Shown one piece after another: positions 33,994 through 45,900 of a DNA stretch of 64,000 nucleotides. Positions within the stretch are counted from its first letter, which is position 1. The number at the start of each line of letters is the position of its first letter. The notes beneath the pieces are model-generated. The model was not told the origin of the DNA, searched no databases, and saw only the letters and a list, made by a program, of their open reading frames with translations. Position numbers and translations under genes: made by a program. This DNA is from Andrena cerasifolii (Eukaryota; Arthropoda; Insecta; Hymenoptera; Andrenidae): NCBI RefSeq assembly GCF_050908995.1, contig NC_135124.1, forward strand, positions 3,348,001 through 3,412,000, written 5' to 3'.

Positions 33994-36900
33994 GTACGTG
34001 TAATAGCCTAAACTCGGCACATTTGCAGTAAACTATTTTCTGCTCTAATATGAAAAATGACTTTATTGGTCAACTTTAGGAGATTATTTTGGTTCAGGTA
34101 ATAAATTTTCAGCTGATTTTTACGAAGTAATTTGGAGATTCCCTATGTTTTTCCGATGAAGATCGTACCAAATTTCATGTAAATCGGTCTATTATTAACG
34201 AAGTCAACTTGAAATGATATAAATCAATTTTTCATGGGATTTCCTTCATTGTGGTCCGAATTACGTCTTTCTTGGTGTCAGTTTCATCAGCGAAACATAA
34301 AGAATCGATTGGCGTCGTTTTCGCAATGATCTGATGAGAAATGCGAAAATCCTGAACATTTCTCACTTCATAACGGTAATCCAACCCTTTCGAAGGTCGA
34401 AAGCCATAAAATTCGGGGAGGCACCAGGGGGGTTGTCCTCGCCACGATGTACCAGGCCGCATCTCTTTGACAGGCGTCGCGAGAGAATCACCCTGTATAT
34501 AATTAAATAAAAATTTAATTTTTCAATTTATGAAAGTAATGATTCAGAAACAGCTAACCTATTTTTTATCAACGCTATGCATTTTAAAAAGAGCATAAAA
34601 TAAAGTACCAAATGAACAGTTTGCAAAAGGGGGGCGGGTGGAAATCTGGATATAAGAAGTATATCAAACATCTCGAAAGCGTCCAACACAGGTTTCTGAG
34701 ATTTGCAGCGCGTATTTTAGGGCGTCCTATGAATATTACCGATCACGATTATCGGCCTATGTTTCAGGCTCTTAACCTCACAAATCTCTCAGATCGCCGG
34801 CTAGATTCAGATTTGGTTTTTCTTAATAAAGTCGTTAATAGTCTAATTGACTGTCCGGATTTGCTTGGATCACTAGAATTCAATGCGCCACTAACAAGGG
34901 AAGATCCCGAACCTGAAAATTAAAAAAATTCTGGAACTTTGTGAATATGTAGGGGATTTTTGTTTGCTGCCTAAATTCACTCGAAGGGGGTGAAATTAAC
35001 CCCTGAAAATTCGGCTATATTCCGATTTTGTGTTATAACTCGCGAACTGTGAGAGATAGAAAAAAAGTTTCAAGACAAGCGTTACTTATTTTAATTAGAT
35101 CTATCATTTGATAAAAAAATTATTTTACAGTTCACGAGTTTAAACACAAAGTCGGAAGATAACCGGATTCTCAGGGCTCAATTGCACCCCCTTAGAGTGA
35201 ATTTTGGGCAGAAAACAAAAATTGCGTTCTAATCAGGAGGAAATTCCCTACATATTCACAAAGTTTCAGAATTTTTTTAATTTTCCGGTTCGGGATGTTC
35301 CCTTGTAAGACCACTGAGGACGATTTCTATATTTGTGCCGGGATTACATACCCACAAATGTAGCGTTACGAATCCGATCAACCGATGTATGTCTGAAGCG
35401 AATGTGCACCTTGGGGAAAGTGACCTTTTCTCTGGATCGGTTAATTAATTCCGAAGTTCTCTACTCGTTATGACACTCAAAAAATAACTTCCGAAAACTC
35501 TAGCGAAGCCATAAAATGTATGCAAAAAACCCTTATGTTAAAAAGTGTAATAATATTTAATTAAAAAGTAATACTGGACATAACCCATGTTTTACAACGT
35601 TCGCCATTAAAAAGTATCGAGGCAATTTTGAGGTACATATAACTTGCAGCGACAAAGTTTTTCCTTAATATACAAGGAAGATTTTCACCAATTTTCACAT
35701 TGATTAATAAATAATTGTTGAAGATATGGCGATATGTATAAATCTCGCGCGCCACCGACAGTCAGCGGCCGCGTATAAGGCGCTGCTTAGCAGTCTTAGC
35801 ACTCGCGTCGTACGAAGTACGTACCGGGTAAGGTGAATGTCCCAATTTCTGCTGATTTAAGAGGTAACTCGTCATAAAGAAGGTGTAAAAAATTTGTTTG
35901 TGATCAAAATTTGCAGAGTAATTGATTAATTTTTTAATAATAAATCAAGCAATTCAAAAACTATTTAAGAAAGATATTTGCAACACTCGCGTAAATGTTT
36001 AAATAATGTAGAATTATTTTCTTACAACTATAGTACAAACGCAACGCATATAATAATAGGAAAAATACGAAATGAGCAGAAATGGGTACATGAGCAGAAA
36101 TTGGGACAGTCACCTTATTGGGTCTCTGCCAAGTCACGCGGCAGCCGACTGACCCAGACCTCTCGCGCCTTCTTTAGAAAATCAGATAATAATTTACTCG
36201 AAAACGACCGGCTACTATAAAATAATTTGATTATACTCTTTCAATTCGTTTTTTTATGTAAGATCTTCAATTTCGTTGTATTACACATTATGGGACACCC
36301 TGTATATGTATAAGAATGCTGAATACCTATATTTCACGTGTTCAAGTTCAACGTATAAATACATGCATTTACACTTTGACGTTGAGGCTATAAATATACT
36401 TGTTAGCGTGAAATGTTAGCTATAAATATACTTGCTAGTTTAAAATTGGGATATACTTCCGAATGGCCTCAGTGGCCAATCGAGATGAGGTTTGGGGGGA
36501 GTGGAAGGAAGGGGGTGTGGACTCTAAATCTAAAATTGTAGCTTCGGGTATTTATTAGTTTCCGAAATATTAATACAAAAATATTGTTAATTTTTTGGGG
36601 GAAATTTTATTTGGACGTTGGTACAGGCCTCCTTACCCGGCAACCCTCCCGTCATCCAATTTTTTCATTTTGAAATTTTGTAGACTCACAAGGGAACATC
36701 CCGAACTCCGGAAATTCAAAAAAATCTGAAACTTCGTGAATATATAGGGAATTTCCCCTTGATTACAACGCAATTTTCGTTTGCTGGCCAAATTCACTCT
36801 AAGGGGGTGTAATTGACCCCTGAAAATCCGGTTATTTTCCGGTTTTCTGTTATAACTCGTGAACTGTATAATAATTTTTTACCAAATGCCAGATCTAATT

Positions 36901-39900
36901 AAAAGAAGTAATTTTTGTCTTGAAACTTTTTTTCTATCTCTTACATTTCGCGAGTTATAACACAAAATCGGAAAATAGCCGAAATTTCGGGGGTTAATTT
37001 CATCCGCTTCGAGTGAATTTGGGCAGCAAACAAAAATTGCGTTGTAATCAGGAGGAAATCCCCTACATATTCACAAAGTTTCAGAATTTTTTGAATTTTC
37101 GGGTTCGGGATCTTCCCTTGTCAGTCTCATTTTTACCATCGCCAAACCCAACGAAATTTAATAAAATTTAGCTCCTCCAACCAAAAATCTTAGCGTAATC
37201 AATTAAAAAATCACGGACATTTTCGCCTGGATGGTAATAGTTCAACACATTGACACCACAAATACACCTCTCTCGCGACACTAATACCTAAACAAGCCTT
37301 TCTAGATTCCAATTTCCCTAAAGAGAGTTATTTAAATCTGCTAACGCCTCTCGAACGATCGAATAAACAGGATCGAATAAACGGTAGTGTACGCTCCACG
37401 ACACAATTCGAACTGTCTCGCATTTCTTCAAGCAATATTTGTTGCTCGTTGCACGCCACCGCGCGATCCTTCTAACCACAGTCATTTTAAGCATCGCCAA
37501 ACTCACATCGGTTCGCTACCATGCTTTACGCGCCCCCCGCGCTGATCTAGCCCCAAACAATACTAATACCCGGAACAAGTTGGAAAGTGGAATGCGTTGG
37601 GTCGGTATAAGTCAACAGAAATATTGTTAAGAGGGGGGACCGTGGTAAAGTGATTAAAAAAGATCGGTAAGGTGTACCCTTTTATGCACAATTAGCCCTG
37701 TATCTTTTGAACGCATTAATTGCCGAAGCTAAAATTTTATATTTGGGGTCTTTCCATACCCCTCGTAATACCCACCAAGTCTCATCTCGATCGGCCACCG
37801 GCCCCTTTCGGAAGTACAGCCTAAAATTGAAACTATATATACATATTTCATACATTTTGTTGCAGCATTCGTTACCATATATACTTCCGGATTTGGTATA
37901 ACCGCCGGAGCGCACAGGCTATGGTCCCATAGGGCGTACAAAGCAAAATGGCCTCTGCGTTTGTTGCTGATTTTCCTGTTCACCATCAGTGGCCAAGTTC
38001 GTAACTTCCTTCATGACTTTCTCGTAACTTCCTGTTCGTCTCACCGTGGAGGTGTTGGAGCATGTAAAACACCAAGAATCCTCCACTAACCGTTTGAGGG
38101 TTGAGGTGAAAGCACTAAACGTACTTTGTGTGCCAAAATCTTATTAATCATACTCGTTGATTATCTGTAGGCGTTGTCCGCATAGATTCACACATTCTGC
38201 TTGAATGCATATGCGTGTGATTGTATGAAATAAGTGGAAAAGAATGACAATTCACCATCAGCGGCACGCACTACGTAATTCAGCAAGGCATCGTACAATT
38301 GTCGTAAAAAAAACACGGCACATTTATAACTATATACTTTGCGTTGCTGAGAAAATGACAGGCGGGAGGAATGCAGACCGGACGGGTTATATCCCTATTG
38401 GCTCACTTCCTCTCTAACCCAATCGTAGAGGTAGGGCACATATATTGTCGCTATTAGCTGACGCGACAACATCACGAATACGAAGAGAGCGAACAGGACA
38501 CAGGCGATGTGAGTGAAGTATTTTCCTCTATGCCGTCCCGCTAGACATCTTCTCAGCAACGCACAGTAACTACTCAGTTCTTATGTCTTCGTTTCCTGGC
38601 GGCAGCTGTACGTGTCCCTAGTGACCTGCAACCATACATGCGTACCGTAATCTGCTGATCGCTGAGAGCATTTCTGATACCGGATTTTTAAATATCAATA
38701 ACTATTAAACTCTTTATGACCACCACTGCTCGACCCTTCTCCTAAAGTCATGTTGAGATATACAGGGTCATCCGTTAAAACTGCAACCTACGCGCGCGCG
38801 AACAGACGAAAATGGCAACACCGCCTCACGAACGCATTCCACTACAACCATGCACCGGCCCGGCGTTCGGAGAGCTGCCAGCGACCGCTGGACAGCAGTG
38901 ATGCCCGAGCTTCGAAAATTTTAGGATGGTCTCTTTCAAATTAACGTCGTAAAGAGCTGTGCGGAATTTCCCGACCCAGGTAAGCGAACCGCGCGCTCCG
39001 CTTTTATGGTCGGTTTACCACTCTCACCCCAGATCACTGTAATGAGGTTTGAAAACAATGTCGACTGGTCTCGTACCCGTCTTAATTTCAAAATTTTTAG
39101 CTACGATAGGATTGACCGCGGCGCTATACGCCTGTACGGAAAGATTTTTCGCCACCTGCGTGTAAAAGCCACAATAATGGCGCATCGTTCCAAAAAATGA
39201 CATTAACGGAAGCCGGTATAGGCGTGGCGTTGAGTGGCAAAAAGGTTAAAACATTCAGATACAAAAATTGTAGAAAAAAATTCAAACACCGCTACAATCA
39301 AAGACACGTCCCATTAGTTACCCGTTACGTTCGATCTATGCATGCACTGCATTATGGATAAAATTATAAAAAAAGAAAACCAGAACAATAGATTCTGAGG
39401 TTTTCAGAACTAACACATAATTGAATAAAAATTTAATTTATCAACACCATGAATTTTAAAAAGAGCATTAAATACAGTATCAAATAAATAGTTTGCAAAG
39501 GGTTTACACAACAATTATGGTTAAAAAATTGATAAAAGAAAAATTAAGTAAATGTAAAATATTTTAAATTATCCATCATTAAAAGGGAATAGTTTTTCCT
39601 CATTTCGCGACGCAAAATACATTCCGATATCTTTTATAGTTCAAAAGTTATATGAAAAAGGCCCCAAATTCTTCAACCCGGGCCGGGAAATTTCAAATAA
39701 CTCTTTGCGACGTTAATTTGAAAGAGACCATTCTAAAATTTTCGAAGCTCGAGCATCACTGCTGTCCAGCGGTCGCTGGCAACCCTCCGAACGCCAGGCT
39801 GGTGAATGCTTGTAGTGGAATGCGTCCGTGAGGCGGTGTTGCCATTTTCGTCTGTTCGCGCGCGCGTAGGTTGCAGTTTTAAAGGATGACCCTGTACTGG

Positions 39901-42900
39901 CCGGTGAGTTTCATGAGGGGTATTTCTCCCATCACACTGCTTGCCTGTCTCGGTGCTCCTTTTCTCTAGATCTCACTCTCTCTCTCGGGCTACGCCTGGT
40001 CGTCGCGCGATGGAGATTGGTGCCCGTGAGGTACGTGCTGTGCCCGGATGGAAAGAAGTCGGTTGAAATGTCACAGGGGCAAGAGGGGTTGTATCCTGTT
40101 TGCTTACTTTGTATTCGTCGACGTTGTCGCGCCGGCCAATAGGGATATACTATTCGGACCTGAAATTCTGAACCTAGAGTTTCTCAACCGACTTCTTTCC
40201 ATCTGGGCACAGTACACACGCAGTGAAGTATCCCCACCACTTTCTCGTTTCTTTCTTACCGAAGGCGATAGCGAGATGGAATGAAAGCGTGTTTAAACGC
40301 TCATGCCCGTCGCGCACGCAAAGGACCGAGTATCAGGCGTACGAAAAACAGGGCGAGACAAAGTATGTATCAACGCCTCATCTGGCGCGTAGTACCCGCA
40401 AAGATATAACGAGGTCATAAAAGTGGTAGCGCGTGTCTGTTTACAAGTTTCGGGAGTCGGAACGAGCGAATTGACAAATATATGGGCAGATAAGGGGCTC
40501 GGGCCTACCTCAGGGCCGGCCTTGGGGGTCAGGGCATGTGGCCTGAGACTCAATTCCTACTGATATTCCTACAATAGTATACCGCGTGCGGCCCTGGGTG
40601 CCGGGACATAAAAAACCGCCGCTGCTCGAGTGTTTAATTTACGACCTCGCTATATCTTTGCGGGTACTATACCGTTCCTCGTTTGCTTTCAGTCCCTCCG
40701 ACTCGCTCTCGTTCCATCTCGCTCTCGCCTTCGCAGAACAAGAGTGAGCCAGAAGTGGTGGGGATAGCGCCAAACTCCTAACATGTAGGCTAAACCGAGT
40801 TCTTAGCGTAGAAATATATACATCAGAATATGTGTGCGTTAAGTCCGAAACAATTCGGGAGTTTTGTTGGTCAGAACATTGATTCTTTCTCAATAGCTTT
40901 ATCTCGTAGTGGTCTACGTATAGCTTCGTAACGCACACAACTATTACGCTAAGAATAAACAACAGCCACACAGCTACGTTACAGGCGGATCCCAGCAGCG
41001 TTCCCGTTACCCCACCACACTCCTCAGGGGCCGCTCAAATCCACTGACAACAAAACCACGATCGTTGTCGAAGGCGGTGGTTGATTTCTCCTCGAGCGCT
41101 GCTCGTGAAAACGAATCCATCGGCCAATATATCTAAACACGACTTTAGTTTCACCCGCGTGCATCGCCATCAGCCGGTTTGCCTACGTTTGGGCAGACTG
41201 TATGCAATCCTCAAACGTTTATAACTATAAAACGAAGGTTCAACCGTAATTTCGTTATTCATAATTTTCGTCTCATTTTGTTGTCTAGAATTAACCCTAA
41301 AGGCAGGGTCCCACTAGTGCAATGGCGCGCCGCAGCGCGCCGCAGCGCGCCGCGCACGACGTTTTCGTCCACTTGAAAGGGTCTAATTTATGTGGCCGCG
41401 CGCATGAAATGGGCCGACGCTCTCTCTGCCAGGCGCGCACGCGGATGCTTAGCGCGCACATCGAAGACAGTGGTAATACTATTTAGCCTCCTTTTCTACA
41501 TCTTGCTTTCTTTATCTAAATAAAGTTAACACCGGTGGTTGGGTCAGTAGCCGAAACAACGCCTTCACACTTCATAGTACTTGAGATCTTTGAAGGGGTT
41601 TACTACGTCGCGGTCATCAATTGCTGGATACTGTGTTTCAAATGAAGTAAAGGAAGTTCTCTGCCGTGGCTTCCCTCCTACAGTTCTGCCATCACTTTCA
41701 ACATCGCTCAGTCATTCGCTATTTCGGCGTCCTGTTTTTTTTTGTCACACGATATAAGATTCAGGGTAGTTACCATTGCGACCAATAGTGAAAATGCGAA
41801 CGCCCTTTGTTTAGATAGTGTGAAAAAAGGTGGGCCATAGGGAGGAGACTATGTCATGACCAATTGGACCAGCATTCCTCCCAGACGCCAACTTTCTACC
41901 CCTGCACAGGAAATACACGTGTATCATATCTTCCAAGTAGGGTAGGCAAGTATAGCCTGGTGTGTGTACTGAAAGTCCCAAAATATCTGGCTCATAGAGG
42001 ATGTCATAAATGCTGTTACTTTATTGCACACTGAAACATCTGTTTTTAAGTAGCTACTTACATTTAGTTTAGCTGAAGGTACTAAAAATGTTTTATGACT
42101 TAAAAAATTATTAAAATTTGACTTCCGTACATCCACAAAAGTCGAGATATTTCCCTGGTAATGCGATGGGAAACGAAATTACAATTAACACATTCACTGC
42201 TGTGGCGGTCACCGGCGGCCAACGCTTTGACAGTAAGTAGGTACATAATGTCAATACGAGTAATCTGAAATAGTAAATGCACCATTGCACTACTAAAGCT
42301 TACTTTTTGAGACGTATGAACTTTTTAAAACATATAAAAAGTCACGGAAAGATGATATTTTTTACACCTACAATTTTCTTGCAGGATGAATAATCTAAGC
42401 AATCACTACTTTTTAATTGTTTATGTGTGTTATTACTTCCGAAACCGAAATGGTGATTGATTCCGGAGCGTAAAACAGGGATTTTCTTGTCCCGTCGCCT
42501 CCGGCGTAACCATAATCCCTCGTGCCGGTCACGCTTTTTGGAGTACTGTGCGGGGCAGGTGGATTGGCATTAAAGATCGGGGAGGAAAAGAAGGAGAAAA
42601 AGATGTGGGGTGATTCGTCTTGGGACCGTCAGCCAGCCAAGACTCTCTCTCATCAGTAGGGCTATAGCTGACAGCCCCTGCCCTAGACACACGGAAACTA
42701 AGAGAAAATCACTTGGAACTTGTATATGTACGAACGAGAGTGGACGATAGGACTTGCGAGAAGAGTAGACCTCTAGCGGCGCCGCGGAGACTAACCGGCG
42801 TGACCTATGTGGTGGGGCCGGGACGTCACATCTCCCCCCTTCAGGGAAGATCCGTCCTCGTCCCACCGCTGCCACCAATTTTGTTACGTCCAAAACCGAG

Positions 42901-45900
42901 ATGGTGATTGGTGATTGATTCCGGAACGTAAAGAGGGATCTTGCCCCGTCGCCTCCGGCGTAACCGTAATCCCTCGGGCCGGTCACGCTTTTTGGAGTAC
43001 TGGGCGGGACAGGTGGATTGGCATTAAAGATCGAGGAGGAAAAGAAGATGCGCGTGTTTCGTCTTGCGACCGTCAGCCAGACTCATCAGTAGGGCTATAG
43101 CTGACGGCCCCTGCCCTAGACACACGGGGAGCAAGAGAAAATCACTTGGAACTTGTATATATATACGAACGAGAGTGGACAATAGGCTCTAGCGGCGCCG
43201 CGCCGGCGGAGACTAATCGGCGTGACGCATGTAGTGGGGCCGGGACGTCACAATGAAAAATAGAATAATTTGAAACTGATAAAGATGGACAACTATAATT
43301 TAGGGTCAAATATCTGCATATATAGTGCATTACAATTATGCAATATCTAGAAACAAGTATACCTATCGCAGCAATATAATTGTTGCTATTTAGAGTAATA
43401 ATTATAAATTAAATAATAGACCATAAATACACATATGCAAGTGATATGTAGGAGTAAAGAGTACATTTGCGTTAAGAAACACACATTTTTTTCAGTCTTT
43501 TCGGCGATGCGCGGCGCACAGATCGCTTCTAACGCGCGCGTCGTTGTAAAAGTCGACCCTTTCAAGTGCTCCAAACCACTCGAAAATCCGAGAAACTCGT
43601 AAATCTGACCCGTGCGCGGCGCGCAGTTGCACCAGTAAGAACATCTTTCTGCAACAAATCGGCCTTGCGCTAGTGGGACCCTGCCTTTCGATTCGCCTCC
43701 ATCAGTAGTCGGACACCCTGTATATCATTAAAGCAATTGTGTTTGGGATATTCAATCTGTGACGTTTTATTTCAATAGTCCTGCGTTCGAGTATACGTAT
43801 CATAGAATAATTGTTGTATTGTGAAATTCAGAGGTCCAGCTGGTGTTGTAGATTCATTTTATGTACCTTTTTAATCATATTCAAGTGCACTTTTAGTACA
43901 TATTTGTTTTACCCAAATCACCGGGATTTCATAAGTTTCCGTGCATATATGTAGTTCTGGAATACACTGTATAAATAAGGTATAAGTAGCTATTTTTTTA
44001 CTTATTTCCTAGTTCGGAGACTTGATTTCATGATAATTGCATACACTTGATTACCATTCATACGTAAGTTTTAGAAAAATAATTAACATATTAAAGAATC
44101 TTACTAAGTCCTTAAAGTTCATTAAACAACCACAAAGCTATAACATATCATACTTTTCAAAGTTTCTCGATCAAATTCGCTGAAAACATTTGTCTTCTAC
44201 ATCTCGACCACTCTTATGAAGATGAGCGAATTTTTAACAACGGATAAATGTATTCTACCTACAGAAACACGTCTACGCTTGGGCATTGGACCACAGGGTG
44301 CATCACAAATACAGCGAAACCGACGCAGATCCTCATAATGCGAAAAGGGGCTTCTTTTTTGCCCATATAGGTTGGCTGTTTACAACGCCGCATCCTGATG
44401 TTGCTTCAAAACGAAAGGCCGTTGACATGAGCGACTTGGAGGCCGATCCAATTGTCATGTGGCAAAAGAGGTGAGCGAGCAAGAACACACAATTAAAAAG
44501 TTTTCCAAAGAGAGTGCTGTAGGATAAAATCTTGGATTTCACTTCAATTTTCAACTCAACTTTCTTGCGAAATGTTGAGTAGTGGGCCCTATATATTTAA
44601 GATGAAATCACTTTAAGTATCGTCGGCGTATTTTCATGTCGAGTGATGTTTTGGAAAGTATTGAAAATTTTGTCCGAGAATCTCCGAATGTGTACTTTCA
44701 AAACAACTTCACCGCCGCAAAGACTCTGCGTTCGTCCGGTAGCCGAACCTGGGATATATCCTCTATAGCAGCGCTCTCCAGTGTAGGGGTTCCTCACGCG
44801 CCTGCTTCCCCTTCCAATCATTAGCTTTGTGGCGTTACACTAATACACACGTCGTATGGGGCGTCCGAACTCGCTCGACAACGGAGCCGCTGGTCTGTCA
44901 TGGTTGCCTCTTCAGCGTCACGTGGTATCCCTGACAACGCGGACGAGGTTGGGAGAACCCCGAGTATACGCGTACACGACCTTTGAGAGCCCTGCTCTAT
45001 GTATACCAGGGGTGTCGAACTTCCCCACTCCGAGAGCCGCACGAGTCGGGCCCCGGGTCAGCCGGTTCCCCCACTTATTTTTCAGGCGTTGCACGAGACC
45101 GGCAGGGAGGGAGTGGGGCACTCGGAGGAGAAATTCATCAGAGTGAAGTAGGTGTGGAGGGGGCCGTTCTCCTACGGCTCTACGGAGCAGGCGAAGAGGG
45201 GAAGGAGCCACTGCAGCTCGCGAGCCCCTAGTTCGACACCCCTGATGTATACTAATGAAGATTTCAATTCTTGGATTTTGCATTAAACGTTCATAAAAGT
45301 ATTGCTAATTGATTGGTGAGATTCTAATGAAAATGAGTCTAAACTCCACCTCACTCTGGCTATTTTTAATTATACGTGGTGCGTAATAATTGATCTACGG
45401 AACTTAGAAGTGATTGGGATTACGTATAATTGAAAGTAATCCTAATACTGTACCTACTGGTTGGACATTTACATCAGAAAAGCATAGTCGATTCGTTGGT
45501 ACTAACTATGACGGAGATGTGAGAGAAAAGTATAGAAATGTAAATGTTCAGTAGTGTCGACATGTGTTCAAAGTGTAGAGCGAGCTGGACAAACCTTTTC
45601 TGGTAAAAACAATCATTTGGAAAGGCCAACTTGATACGGTATTTCATCGAACCTTGTACCAGTGAAATCATTATACACGATGAGCACTTACTATGTGCAA
45701 AATTTGAGTACAATCTATAATACGGCCATTGTCGACACTCCTAAGTAGTTAAAAACTAGTTCAGAAGATTTAAAGGATTGCTCAAAATCGACATCAACGT
45801 CATTTCCATTTACAGGTTCTACGTTCCTCTGTTTGCTCTTTTGACTATCGGACTTCCAGTCGCCGTGCCGTACTACTTCTGGTCAGAGTCATTATGGACG

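Noticed and set aside
42570..42986. 138-codon minus-strand frame
   Set aside because: Lies across the LTR of the miniature LTR element; no protein similarity.
42431..43252. Simple tandem duplication instead of an LTR element
   Set aside because: TG...CA ends, primer-site-like and polypurine-tract-like sequence at the correct positions favour the LTR interpretation, although no target duplication was found.
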